The position numbers and the translations under genes were made by a program. From Neoarius graeffei (Eukaryota > Chordata > Actinopteri > Siluriformes > Ariidae), in the NCBI RefSeq assembly GCF_027579695.1, contig NC_083592.1, positions 37,036,714-37,100,713 of the forward strand: a DNA stretch of 64,000 nt, written 5' to 3'. The notes under the pieces were generated by a model, which searched no databases, was not told the origin of the DNA, and saw only the letters and a program-made list of their open reading frames with translations. This document shows, one piece after another, positions 54,101-64,000 of this stretch (its first letter is position 1; each line of letters begins with the position of its first letter).

Positions 54101-56172
54101 CTCAGCATTCTTTCTCCTCCAAACACGATAAGTTGAGTTTTTACCAAAAAGTTCTATTTTGGTTTCATCTGACCATATGACATTCTCCCAACCCTCTTCT
54201 GGATCATCCAAATGCTCTCTAGCAAATTTCAGACGGGCCTGGACACGTACTGGCTTAAGCAGGGGGACACGTCTGGCACTGCAGGATTTGAGTCCCTGGC
54301 GGCGTAGTGCGTTACTGATGGTAGCCTTTGTTACTTTGGTCCCAGCTCTCTGCAGGTCATTCACTAGGTCCCCCCGTGTGGTTCTGGGATTTTTGCTCAC
54401 CGTTCTTGTGATCATTTTGACCCCACGGGGTGAGCTCTTGCGTGGAGCTCCAGATCGAGGGAGATTATCAGTGGTCTTGTATGTCTTCCATTTTCTAATA
54501 ATTGCTCCCACAGTTGATTTCTTCACACCAAGCTGCTTACCTATTGCAGATTCAGTCTTCCCAGCCTGGTGCAGGTCTACAATTTTGTTTCTGGTGTCCT
54601 TTGACAGCTCTTTGGTCTTGGCCATAGTGGAGTTTGGAGTGTGACTGTTTGAGGTTGTGGACAGGTGTCTTTTATACTGATAACGAGTTCAAACAGGTGC
54701 CATTAATACAGGTAACGAGTGGAGGACAGAGGAGCCTCTTAAAGAAGAAGTTACAGGTCTGTGAGAGCCAGAAATCTTGCTTGTTTGTAGGTGACCAAAT
54801 ACTTATTTTACCGAGGAATTTACCAATTAATTCATTAAAAATCCGACAATGTGATTTCCTGGATTCTTTCCCCCCATTCTGTCTCTCATAGTTGAAGTGT
54901 ACCTATGATGAAAATTACAGGCCTCTCATCTTTTTAAGTGGGAGAACTTGCACAATTGGTGGCTGACTAAATACTTTTTTGCCCCACTGTAATAATAAAC
55001 AACTAGCATACTGAATCTAGCTGTTATTGTTTTTCCCCTCTACAAATATCAGGACAGTACGAGACTTAAAAAAAAAAAGTACTGATCATCTTCACATAAC
55101 CAGGCCAAGACACCACACAGAACGGATGAGCAGAAGCTGGGAAGCTGGTTAAAGGTCTGAAACACCCGCCCTGGTTACTTCACCTGTCGCTGTAATAGGA
55201 GGAGAGCAGCGCGCGGATCTCAGCAGAGACAGCGTTATCCTGCAGCAGCAGGCCCTCACAGGACGGAGGGGCAGACAGAGGGGGAGCTAAGGGCAGGGCA
55301 AAACCACCACAAGGGGCAAAATAGGGGGAAATGTGTATGTGTATAATATGATGAAACAAAATATGAGGATGTGTGTAGGTTTTACAGTATTAGGTGTAAA
55401 ATAGATGTTTATAAATGCATTGAGTGCATAAGGAAAAAGAAAAAGGAGGAGGTTTGAGGAACCAAAGAAAGGATGATGGGGCAGAACCAAAGCGAAGAGA
55501 AAAGTGGAAGAGAAGAGGAGAAACAGAGACACAAAGTCAGTGGCAGAAATAGAAAAAGAAGTTATTTTATGCAGAGAGACTCAGCTGAGAACGTGTAAGG
55601 ATCTAAAGAGATGCGAACACAGGCGCAGTACGTCTCGTTTAACTTCATCGACGCTGCCTGGAGCAGGGCTTTAAGAATACGCCAGTGAATTTCAACCGAA
55701 TTTCTGTCACAACTGAAGTTATTAAACATTCATGAGAATAAATAAGCACTTATGAATTCAAAAGTATTTACAAACTTCTCCAGAAAAACCTGTACATTTG
55801 GATCATTCCATTCAGAAAGGTGTAAATGACTATCACACCAGTGTTCAAAAACATTTGTTCTGAGTAATTTCACATTTACTCAGAGTATATAACTACTATA
55901 GTTTTCTTTTTATTTAATCTGTACTTGATTCAATTCTGCCCTGAGGCCCTATTTTAAGTGAGTCGTTTGTTCTTACAGAAAAAAAGAAAAGAAAAGTGTG
56001 TTGAAATAGAGATCAGGTCGAGAAACTCTAGATTATGGATTTAACAAATCATGCCTCCCTGACGTACCCATCTCGTGGTAGAGAGAGCCTTGTTTGGCTG
56101 TAACCAGAGCAGGTCTGCGTGGTGAAGGCAGGTCAATCTTCATCAGCTCATCACAGCACTGCTTCCACTGGC
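50623..56172 (-). CDS. Unrecognised host gene, three 3' exons
   Basis: Exons on the minus strand: 56068-56172, 55184-55286 and 50623-51170. The first two join in phase 1. The second leaves phase 2 while the last needs phase 1, so an intermediate exon is probably missing from my reading. Content: [20 protein letters not shown] and [10 protein letters not shown], then [20 protein letters not shown], then [20 protein letters not shown] and a long Ser-rich basic tail. Typical splice sites and the lack of repeats in these blocks argue for a real cellular gene. I do not recognise the family. 5' exons must lie beyond, possibly outside the window. Confidence 0.6.
51171..51679. other. Intron sequence next to a THAP remnant
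   Basis: No exon recognised in either orientation. Confidence 0.4.
51680..52541 (+). pseudogene. THAP-domain exon split by a hAT insertion
   Basis: ATG at 51680; [19 protein letters not shown] has the THAP C-x4-C start. After removing the insertion (51744-52486 plus one duplicate) the frame continues [18 protein letters not shown], a typical THAP HRFP and W block, then stops at tga (52542). Dead. The host element's ends were not resolved; TTAA sites near 51409 and 53284 are candidates. Confidence 0.75.
51744..52486. mobile_element. hAT-type MITE
   Basis: Ends cagtggcgtgcacaga and tctgtgcacgccactg; exact 8-bp duplication tactcatc at 51736-51743 and 52487-52494. No transposase recognised. Confidence 0.93.
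52545..53386. other. Probable remainder of the THAP-bearing element
   Basis: No named gene. A-run at 53251-53263 and a cpG-rich patch near 53110-53150. Confidence 0.4.
53389..54989 (-). mobile_element. Tc1-like transposon, nearly intact
   Basis: Ends cagtggggcaaaaaagtatt and aatacttttttgccccactg are inverted; TA at 53387-53388 and 54990-54991. Carries a transposase gene with one visible nonsense codon. Lies in the large intron of the minus-strand gene. Confidence 0.96.
53603..54625 (-). pseudogene. Tc1-like transposase with a single premature stop
   Basis: Start [19 protein letters not shown] at 54625. Helix-turn-helix ([14 protein letters not shown]), then [21 protein letters not shown] (first D), [24 protein letters not shown] (second D), [11 protein letters not shown] (E) and end [11 protein letters not shown]. 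Both halves share one frame. A TGA at 54035-54037, right after MLWG, is the only visible lesion in 340 codons. It probably replaced a cysteine codon. Confidence 0.95.
55184..55286 (-). CDS. Unrecognised gene, middle exon
   Basis: Strong pyrimidine-rich acceptor (tttgccctgcccttag on the minus strand) and donor gtgaag. Reads [20 protein letters not shown] then [14 protein letters not shown]. In phase with the exon at 56068-56172. Confidence 0.65.
55287..56067. other. Intron of the minus-strand gene
   Basis: No repeat or further exon recognised. Confidence 0.45.
56068..56172 (-). CDS. Unrecognised gene, upstream exon
   Basis: Acceptor gtcccccacag and donor gtacgt on the minus strand. Reads [20 protein letters not shown] then [14 protein letters not shown]. 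Both splice sites are strong. Confidence 0.68.
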
Positions 56173-56228
56173 CTGTGGGGGACACAGCTGTTGAGTCCAC
56201 CAAGAAATTTCTTCCTTCATCAATTTAA

Positions 56229-57558
56229 AGGGATAGTTCGGGATTTTTGACATGAATCTGTATGGCATCCCCATCAATAGTGTCATGCAAACACACTGAC
56301 TTGCCCCTGACAGCATCCTGTGAGTCCAGTTCTTGTCCAGTTTTGGTCCAGACGAAAGTAGTCCGGCAAGTTTGTTGGGGTCACGAAAGTAAAACGTTTT
56401 TCGTCTCAAAACAGTATGTGTTCAAAAGAGTGACATATTTGCATCATAAAACCGTTGCCAAATAAAAAGTCAGACCTCGGAATCGCTTGGCACTATTTTC
56501 TCTCCCTTCTTATCACTGCGTGCTGCCGGCTTCATCCAGCTGCGGCTCCAGCTTCAAGGATAAGCTGGAGCCGCATAAGTAGGAGTCCCGGCAGGTGGTT
56601 TGTATTCGATTCATTTATATCCCGACCTTGTCAGCTGTCAGATTTATGTTCATGGACCCGGTAAGCTGGTAAATAATATTTATTTTTTTTTTTCTTGACC
56701 AAATTCTAACAGAAAACGAGAACGCCCGAAAGGGAAAACCGAGCCGAGCCGCCTCACGGCTGTAATGCAAATTGCTTTCCTCCTCAGTATACAAGTGCGC
56801 TTCCATGGCAGGGAAAAAGAAACTACCACTGCTGCCTATGTAGTGCCCTATTTATACAAATAGGAGTCATTCAGGATTCAGCCATGACACGGAGCAAAAA
56901 CATGGCTGAATCCTGAATGACTCCTATTTGTATAAATAGGGCACTACATAGGCAGCAGTGGTAGTTTCTTTTTCCCTGCCATGGAAGCGCACTTGTATAC
57001 TGAGGAGGAAAGCAATTTGCATTACAGCCGTGAGGCGGCTCGGCTCGGTTTTCCCTTTCGGGCGTTCTCGTTTTCTGTTAGAATTTGGTCAAGAAAAAAA
57101 TAAATAAATATTATTTACCAGCTTACCGGGTCCATGAACATAAATCTGACAGCTGACAAGGTCAGGATATAAATGAATCGAATACAAACCACCCGCCGGG
57201 ACTCCTACTTATGCGGCTCCAGCTTATCCTTGAAGCTGGAGCCGCAGCTGGATGAAGCCGGCAGCGCGCAGTGATAAGAAGGGAGAGAAAATAGTGCCAA
57301 GCGATTTCGAGGTCTGACTTTTTATTTGGCAACGGTTTTGTGATGCAAATATATCACTCTTTTGAACACATACTGTTTTGAGACGAAAAACGTTTTACTT
57401 TCGTGACCCCAACAAACTTGCCGGACTACTTTCGTCTGGACCAAAACTGGACAAGAACTGGACTCACAGGATGCTGTCAGGGGTAAGTCAGTGTGTTTGC
57501 ACGACACTATTGATGGGGATGCCATACAGATTCATGTCAACAATACCGAACTATCCCA
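56229..57558. mobile_element. 1.33-kb near-perfect palindromic element at TTAA
   Basis: Two arms of 657 bp (56229-56885 and 56902-57558) are inverted copies with roughly ten differences by eye, around a 16-nt centre (gacacggagcaaaaac). TTAA lies at 56225-56228 and 57559-57562; ends gggatagttcggg-type and inverse. Each arm has its own small perfect hairpin, gcggctccagctt paired with aagctggagccgc. No coding frame recognised. Confidence 0.92.
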
Positions 57559-57741
57559 TTAAGCTAGCAGTGGGGACCAAAATGTAATCATTGTTTAAAA
57601 TAAATTTAGAAAACTATCAAATTCACACAATGTGACACATTAAAATAAACAAGGACAGTGTCACTGATGTGACCCTGACCGTCCCTATACCCTAATGCAG
57701 GGGTTCTCAACCTTTTCTACTTTAAGGCCCACCTATTCGTA

Positions 57742-59346
57742 CAACCCCGATTCCAAAAAAGTTGGGACAAAGTACAAATTGTAAATAAAAACGGAATGCA
57801 ATGATGTGGAAGTTTCAAAATTCCATATTTTATTCAGAATAGAACATAGATGACATATCAAATGTTTAAACTGAGAAAATGTATCATTTAAAGAGAAAAA
57901 TTAAGTGATTTTAAATTTCATGACAACAACACATCTCAAAAAAGTTGGGACAAGGCCATGTTTACCACTGTGAGACATCCCCTTTTCTCTTTACAACAGT
58001 CTGTAAACGTCTGGGGACTGAGGAGACAAGTTGCTCAAGTTTAGGGATAGGAATGTTAACCCATTCTTGTCTAATGTAGGATTCTAGTTGCTCAACTGTC
58101 TTAGGTCTTTTTTGCCGTATCTTCCGTTTTATGATGCACCAAATGTTTTCTATGGGTGAAAGATCTGGACTGCAGGCTGGATAGTTCAGTACCCGGACCC
58201 TTCTTCTACGCAGCCATGATGCTGTAATTGATGCAGTATGTGGTTTGGCATTGTCATGTTGGAAAATGCAAGGTCTTCCCTGAAAGAGACGCCGTCTGGA
58301 TGGGAGCATGTGTTGCTCTAGAACCTGGATATACCTTTCAGCATTGATGGTGTCTTTCCAGATGTGTAAGCTGCCCATGCCACACGCACTAATGCAACCC
58401 CATACCATCAGAGATGCAGGCTTCTGAACTGAGCGCTGATAACAACTTGGGTCGTCCTTCTCCTCTTTAGTCCGAATGACACGGCGTCCCTGATTTCCAA
58501 AAAGAACTTCAAATTTTGATTCGTCTGACCACAGAACAGTTTTCCACTTTGCCACAGTCCATTTTAAATGAGCCTTGGCCCAGAGAAGACGTCTGCGCTT
58601 CTGGATCATGTTTAGATACGGCTTCTTCTTTGAACTATAGAGTTTTAGCTGGCAACGGCGGATGGCACGGTGAATTGTGTTCACAGATAATGTTCTCTGG
58701 AAATATTCCTGAGCCCATTTTGTGATTTCCAATACAGAAGCATGCCTGTATGTGATGCAGTGCCGTCTAAGGGCCCGAAGATCACGGGCACCCAGTATGG
58801 TTTTCCGGCCTTGACCCTTACGCACAGAGATTCTTCCAGATTCTCTGAATCTTTTGATGATATTATGCACTGTAGATGATGATATGTTCAAACTCTTTGC
58901 AATTTTACACTGTCGAACTCCTTTCTGATATTGCTCCACTATTTGTCGGCACAGAATTAGGGGGATTGGTGATCCTCTTCCCATCTTTACTTCTGAGAAC
59001 TGCTGCCACTCCAAGATGCTCTTTTTATACCCAGTCATGTTAATGACCTATTGCCAATTGACCTAATGAGTTGCAATTTGGTCCTCCAGCTGTTCCTTTT
59101 TTGTACCTTTAACTTTTCCAGCCTCTTATTGCCCCTGTCCCAACTTTTTTGAGATGTGTTGCTGTCATGAAATTTCAAATGAGCCAATATTTGGCATGAA
59201 ATTTCAAAATGTCTCACTTTCGACATGTGATATGTTGTCTATGTTCTATTGTGAATACAATATCAGTTTTTGAGATTTGCAAATTATTGCATTCCGTTTT
59301 TATTTACAATTTGTACTTTGTCCCAACTTTTTTGGAATCGGGGTTG
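57742..59346 (-). mobile_element. Tc1-like transposon, intact
   Basis: Ends caaccccgattccaaaaaag and cttttttggaatcggggttg; TA at 57740-57741 and 59347-59348. 1,605 bp, the usual full length. Encodes an uninterrupted transposase. Confidence 0.97.
57962..59038 (-). CDS. Tc1-like transposase, intact (DD34E)
   Basis: 358 codons with no lesion. Cuts and pastes the element at TA sites. N-terminal helix-turn-helix pair ([20 protein letters not shown], then [12 protein letters not shown]), a GRKT-type linker ([14 protein letters not shown]), and the DDE core: [14 protein letters not shown] (first D), [24 protein letters not shown] (second D) and [11 protein letters not shown] (E), with 34 residues between the second D and E. 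Likely true start is the inner Met at 58984 ([12 protein letters not shown]), since family members begin there; that gives 340 residues. Promoter not identified. The element may be recently active. Confidence 0.96.
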   Translation of the reverse strand: MTGYKKSILEWQQFSEVKMGRGSPIPLILCRQIVEQYQKGVRQCKIAKSLNISSSTVHNIIKRFRESGRISVRKGQGRKTILGARDLRALRRHCITYRHASVLEITKWAQEYFQRTLSVNTIHRAIRRCQLKLYSSKKKPYLNMIQKRRRLLWAKAHLKWTVAKWKTVLWSDESKFEVLFGNQGRRVIRTKEEKDDPSCYQRSVQKPASLMVWGCISACGMGSLHIWKDTINAERYIQVLEQHMLPSRRRLFQGRPCIFQHDNAKPHTASITASWLRRRRVRVLNYPACSPDLSPIENIWCIIKRKIRQKRPKTVEQLESYIRQEWVNIPIPKLEQLVSSVPRRLQTVVKRKGDVSQW

Positions 59347-60002
59347 TATTTGTAACGAGTCGAGGCCTATTAAAAAAGATCCCCAATTATTTTGGCTCAT
59401 TTATTCTATTAGAATCTAATAATCTGTTGTAAAAGTGCATTAATGGGATGCGACATCACGGCCTGGTACAGATGGGAGCCCAGGAATTAAATAAATGCAA
59501 TAAAAACAAACTGCTTTTAATTGTAGGTATTGTATTTAAAACTGTACGGATGTCCCAGAAGCCAAAATAAAAGCATGCATGCAGGTCATTCTCAGCAAAA
59601 AAGGATTAATGATCCAAAAGTGGATCACAAGAACTTATTGCCATGTTTGTGTACAGCAAACAGACAAGTTATTAAAACCAAGTAGTTCACTCAAAAGAAG
59701 TGGATATAGAAACCAGTCAATGGGATTAGATCCTTACACGCTAACAAAGAAGGATTTTTCCTATGACAGGAAAATGTACTCGCTAAATTTGACATTGGTA
59801 GAATAAAAGTTTGATCCCATTGTAGCCGTAGCTAAATACAAAAAACAATAGTTATGCATACTATTAATTACCTTCACATTAAAGTTAATTAATAGATAAT
59901 CAACAGATTTTTTTTTAAAGATTGTGTTTATTTTTAGTCTTTTGTGTTTATAATTATTTCTCTCTGTACATTCACAACTCCACCAGCTCTGCTGATCAAC
60001 TT
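59347..60002. other. hAT element interior
   Basis: No clear coding block recognised. Confidence 0.45.
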
Positions 60003-60388
60003 CTCATCTCATCTCATCTCATCTCATTATCTCTAGCCGCTTTATCCTTCTACAGGGTCGCAGGCAAGCTGGAGCCTATCCCAGCTGACTACGGGCGAAA
60101 GGCGGGGTACACCCTGGACAAGTCGCCAGGTCATCACAGGGCTGACACATAGACACAGACAACCATTCACACTCACATTCACACCTACGGTCAATTTAGA
60201 GTCACCAGTTAACCTAACCTGCATGTCTTTGGACTGTGGGGGAAACCGGAGCACCCGGAGGAAACCCACGCGGACACGGGGAGAACATGCAAACTCCGCA
60301 CAGAAAGGCCCTCGCCGGCCACGGGGCTCGAACCCAGGACCTTCTTGCTGTGAGGCGACAGGGCTAACCACTACACCACCGTGCCGCC
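60003..60388 (-). mobile_element. Common tRNA-derived SINE
   Basis: Full-length minus copy with an exact duplication gctgatcaactt at 59991-60002 and 60389-60400. Its tail includes a (tctca)n-like run. Confidence 0.95.
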
Positions 60389-60425
60389 GCTGATCAACTT
60401 ATCGTGTTTAAATAAATTCATTCAT

Positions 60426-60650
60426 AGCTGGAAAATGATCCATCCATTGAGTTCCCTGACATCTCAAACTACCTGGTGCTGCAGACATTGTTCTACACGG
60501 GGACACAGATGAAAACCTGGAAGAGCACGGAGGAGTACAACTTTTTATATGTGGCTGGGTTAAAGATCTGGGGATCAGGACATTACAAGATAAATCCTGT
60601 CTCGTTTTTGCCCGGGGAAGGAGGGACTTCTAGACTTTTTTTGAATGCAT
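60426..60650 (+). pseudogene. Transposon exon remnant with DISNYLVLQT motif
   Basis: After an acceptor-like tag at 60428, reads IEFPDISNYLVLQTLFYTG then TWKSTEEYNFLYVAGLKIWG. Motif pattern (NYL, Y/F-T, K-S-x-E-x-Y-N-F) is like that at 15545-15690. Family inferred only. Confidence 0.5.
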
Positions 60651-60704
60651 GTTTGTGATGGTTGCTAGGACGCTACAAGTTTTAGTATCGGGTGTAACCA
60701 AACC

Positions 60705-60902
60705 ACAGCCACTTGATTTCCAAACCTCCCTGCTCTTCTTTTCCAGCAGGCATCACAGATCCATATAGTTTACCCACAAATTTATTTATTTATTTATTCT
60801 CCCCACTGCGCGCGCTACCAGATTTGGGACTCTACAAGATCCAGAACTATTTAGTCTTTGGCTTCAAACTTGAAAAAGTTCACAGCCCAAGGCTCAGTGG
60901 TT
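60705..60902 (+). pseudogene. Transposon exon remnant with TDPYSLP motif
   Basis: After acceptor ttcttttccag, reads GITDPYSLPTNLF then LPDLGLYKIQNYLVFG. A (TTTA)n expansion sits inside the frame. Same family as the fragment at 15398 (SDPYGLPDG). Confidence 0.5.
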
Positions 60903-60970
60903 GAGAAACAGTGCCCTAATGCATACTGCCATCATGTAAAAATGTGCCAATACATTTGTTATTATATATA

Positions 60971-61511
60971 GTGGAACGCCGTTATAATACGGATCACTAT
61001 TACACGAAAATCGTCATAACACGGTCAGCTCATGGCTCCCCAAATTTAAATTTAACTTTATGCAGCTACATTCGAGAACTCAACAGTCTCAGAAGAAGAG
61101 TTACCTGAAAATACGTTAAGATGGTTTGAATGCAATGATACTTCTGCGGCGAACATCACGCATCTACGAAACATTCTTCATTTCGTCCAATTACAGGCTT
61201 GCACGAGACTGCACTGCTCAGAGCACGGAAGCACACGAGTGAGAGTTCGAAGTGTGCAGGCGTGAACGTGCACAGATGTGACAGGCAGCAAAATATTTTA
61301 TTACATATTATTTGTCACATTGACAGTCAACAATTTAAAAAAAAAAAAAATCAGCATGGTAATTTCTTCGTAGGATATCTTCAGGGGACTGATCTCTCTT
61401 AAAAATAAAGCTCATAGAATGTTTTCTACTTGAGCCATGCCAGATTTTCTGTACCGTTATAACACGGATTCACTCACTGGATCCCAACTCCTGTGTTATA
61501 ATGGCGCTCCA
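60971..61511. mobile_element. TIR element inserted in LINE 3' sequence
   Basis: Left gtggaacgccgttataa pairs with the complement of ttataatggcgctccac near 61495. A second internal copy of the motif (gttataacacggatt) lies near 61455. No transposase. Confidence 0.7.
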
Positions 61512-61746
61512 CGGTACTCTGGAACGCGCTTCCCAAGAACCTCCGGGAATTATTTTCCATCAAAGAATTTAAGACTCATCTTAAATCTCTATGTTCTTGC
61601 GCTGTTGTCATGTAGAGTTAGATTTTTTTTTTTTAAGTTTTTTTTTTTGCTGCTTTTTTTTTTTTTCCACTGGACTCCTGTAAAGTGTCCTTGTGTTAGG
61701 TGCTATACAAGTTGAACATTACTATTATTATTATTATTATTATTAT
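61512..61746 (+). mobile_element. CR1/L2-like LINE 3' end
   Basis: Frame reads WNALPKNLRELFSIKEFKTH then LKSL, the C-terminus common to L2/CR1 ORF2, followed by a T-rich stretch, gtgttaggtgctatacaagt and an (ATT)n tail. Severely 5'-truncated. Confidence 0.78.
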
Positions 61747-61789
61747 AACAACATTCATTTAGCAAGTTTCTGCTCCCCATCCCAAATGT

Positions 61790-62167
61790 CTCATCTCATC
61801 TCATCATCTCTAGCCGCTTTATCCTGTTCTACAGGGTCGCAGGCAAGCTGGAGCCTATCCCAGCTGACTACGGGCGAAAGGCGGGGTACACCCTGGACAA
61901 GTCGCCAGGTCATCACAGGGCTGACACATAGACACAGACAACCATTCACACTCACATTCACACCTACGGCCAATTTAGAGTCACCAGTTAACCTAACCTG
62001 CATGTCTTTGGACTGTGGGGGAAACCAGAGCACCCGGAGGAAACCCACGCAGACACGGGGAGAACATGCAAACTCCGCACAGAAAGGCCCTCGCCGGCCA
62101 CGGGGCTCAAACCCGGAACCTTCTTGCTGTGAGGCGACAGTGCTAACCACTACACCACCGTGCCGCC
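61790..62167 (-). mobile_element. Common tRNA-derived SINE
   Basis: Full-length minus copy. Flanks catcccaaatgt (left) and catcatcaaatgt (right) look like a 12-13-bp duplication with differences. Confidence 0.88.
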
Positions 62168-62616
62168 CATCATCAAATGTGTTTATTAAATATTAATATG
62201 GAATATGCAGTACCATCTACACATCTTTTTTGGTGCCAATAATAGTGCAGTAGAAATCAGATAGCTATTGCCATACTGAATTTTATGTTGTGTTGTTATT
62301 ACAGGAAAAATATCTTAAATGCCATCTACACCAGACTCCAGTCACATACAGGGCATTTATTTCTAGGCTTTCTGGCACTGGGTTAATAAACACAACATAA
62401 AACATTCCTAGTGACTAGATTATTAGGAACACGTTACCACTGTATATAATGAAATAAAGGCTTTTAATCCAGTAAGATTCTCACTCTGATGCTCAGTAGT
62501 TTTTTTTTCCCTTTAAATTTTAGTTTAAGTGAGAACGTGCACTGCCGCATTACAACAGAAGTCTAGCCAGGTGCAGTTCGGACTATGGCCATACACCTCG
62601 AAGGATAACATGCACA
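62168..62616. other. Unassigned stretch
   Basis: No gene or repeat boundary recognised. Confidence 0.4.
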
Positions 62617-64000
62617 CAGTGCCGAGCGTAAATGAGTCCACCCCCTTTGAAAAGTAACACTTTAAACAATATCTCAATGAACACAAACAATTTCCAAAAT
62701 GTTGACAAGACAAAGTTTAATATAACATCTGTTTAACTTATAACATGAAAGTAAGGTTAATAATATAACTTAGATTACACATTTTTCAGTTTTATTCAAA
62801 TTAGGGTGGTGCAAAAATGAGTACACCCCACAACAAAAACTACTACATCTAGTACTTTGTATGGCCTCCATGATTTTTAATGACAGCACCAAGTCTTCTA
62901 GGCATGGAATGAACAAGGTGGCGACATTTTGCAACATCAATCTTTTTCCATTCTTCAACAATGACCTCTTTTAGTGACTGGATGCTGGATGGAGAGCGAT
63001 GCTCAACTTGTCTCTTCAGAATTCCCCATAGGTGTTCGATTGGGTTCAGATCAGGAAACATACTTGGCCACTGAATCACTTTCACCCTGTTCTTCTTCAG
63101 AAATCCAACAGTGGCCTTAGATGTGTGTTTAGTCATGTTGGAAAAGTGCACGACAACCAAGGGCACGGAGTGATGGTAGCATCTTCTCTTTCAGTATAGA
63201 GCAACACATCTGTGAATTCATGATGCCATCAATGAAATGCAGCTCCCCGACACCAGCAGCACTCATGCAGCCCCACATAAGGACACTGCCACCACCATGT
63301 TTCACTGTAGGCACCATGCATTTTTCTTTGTATTCCTCACCTTTGCGACGCCATACAGTTTTGAAGCCATCAGTTCCAAAAACATTTATCTTGGTCTCAT
63401 CACTCCAGAGTATAGAGTCCCAGTAGTCTTCATCTTTGTCAGCATGGGCCCTGGCAAACTCTAGGTGGGCTTTTTTGTGCCTGGGCTTTAGGAGAGGCTT
63501 CTTTCGTGGACGGCATCCATGCATGCCATTCCTCTGCAGTGTACGCCGTATTGTGTCACGGGAAATAGTCACCCCAGTTTGGCTTTCTACTTCTTTAGAT
63601 AACTGCAGTGAACTTGCATGCCGATTTTCTTCAACCCTCCTCATCAGAAGACGCTCCTGTCGAGGTGTTAACTTCCGTGGATGACCCAGACGTCTCTGTG
63701 AGATGGTTGCAGTTCCATCTTTCTTACATTTTTGTACCACTTTTGCTACAGTATTCTGACTGATAAGTAAAGCTTTGCTGATCTTCTTGTAGCCTTCACC
63801 TTTGTGGTGTAAAGAAATTATTTTCTTTCTCAGGTCTTGTGTCATTTCTCTTCCATGTGGTGCCATTGCTGACAGCATGAAATGGGAAGGGGTTTTCTTT
63901 AAGTAACACCGTTTTATAGTCAACTGTCTGCTGGACACCTGCGTAATGACCAGTTAGACTCACCTGTGATTGTGTTCTTGTTAAATTAGACATTTGTAGT
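62617..64000 (-). mobile_element. Tc1-like transposon, cut by the window edge
   Basis: Left end cacagtgccgagcgtaaatg with agtccaccccctttgaaaag, a Tc1 terminal motif. The right end is outside the window. Encodes a broken transposase. Confidence 0.88.
62849..63938 (-). pseudogene. Tc1-like transposase pseudogene
   Basis: Likely start MAPHGREMTQDLRKK near 63866. Helix-turn-helix (LLISQNTVAKVVQKC), then RTLQRNGMHGCRPRKK, ILWSDETKINVFG (first D), VKHGGGSVLMWG and LFQHD (second D), where a frameshift near 63130-63140 moves the frame. It resumes TKHTSKAT and PDLNPIEHLWG (E). Residues needed for catalysis are encoded but not in one frame. Confidence 0.93.

Larger units (their letters stand above)
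57698..60913 (+). mobile_element. hAT-type element carrying a Tc1, a SINE and exon remnants
   Basis: Ends caggggttctcaacc and ggttgagaaacagtg; exact 8-bp duplication ccctaatg at 57690-57697 and 60914-60921. Nested: Tc1 (57742-59346) and SINE (60003-60388). Two exon-like remnants lie at the right end. Confidence 0.92.

Noticed and set aside
61437..61715. 92-codon plus frame
   Set aside because: It joins a TIR element to a LINE 3' end and a T-run.

Overview
The window is vertebrate nuclear DNA, almost certainly from a teleost fish. It carries Tc1/mariner, hAT, PIF/Harbinger-like, TTAA-target, CR1/L2-type LINE and tRNA-derived SINE families typical of fish, many of them nested. Introns follow the GT-AG rule and microsatellites are abundant. 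One SINE family occurs at least a dozen times; its density would fit a catfish-like lineage, but I cannot prove that from sequence alone.

Layout. 1-5.7 kb: a nearly complete but broken minus-strand CR1/L2-type LINE. Its ORF1 has an SGNH esterase domain, and it has been split by a hAT element and by SINEs. 6-24 kb: mostly transposon remnants (LINE 3' pieces, SINEs, MITEs and a ~0.41-kb inverted repeat with arms 2.8 kb apart). 24.3-41.3 kb: the main host gene, on the plus strand. Twelve exons read in phase and give the C-terminal 648 residues of a drebrin/drebrin-like (DBN1/DBNL family) actin-binding protein: the end of the ADF-H domain, a charged helix, the NPREFF region, a Pro/Ser-rich part, an acidic part and a C-terminal SH3 domain. 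Its 5' exons were not found. Its large introns are packed with nested transposons. 41.3-50.6 kb: the 3'UTR of that gene, Tc1 remnants and foldback elements. 50.6-56.2 kb: three minus-strand exons of a second host gene that I do not recognise (Ser-rich C-terminus). 56.2-64 kb: a 1.33-kb near-perfect palindrome, a hAT element holding an intact Tc1-type transposase gene, more SINEs, a LINE 3' end and another broken Tc1 copy running off the end.

The two host genes converge (plus-strand stop at 41,286, minus-strand stop at 50,623). Everything else is best read as mobile DNA. Many insertions could be placed to the base from their target-site duplications, so relative ages can be read from the nesting. 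I found no RNA gene, CRISPR array or prokaryotic feature. The points most worth following up are the drebrin-type core joined to an SH3 domain, the GC-AG intron in that gene, the palindromic TTAA element, the inverted SINE pair inside an intron, a four-deep nest at 37.3-40.6 kb, and three THAP-coding remnants in three different elements.
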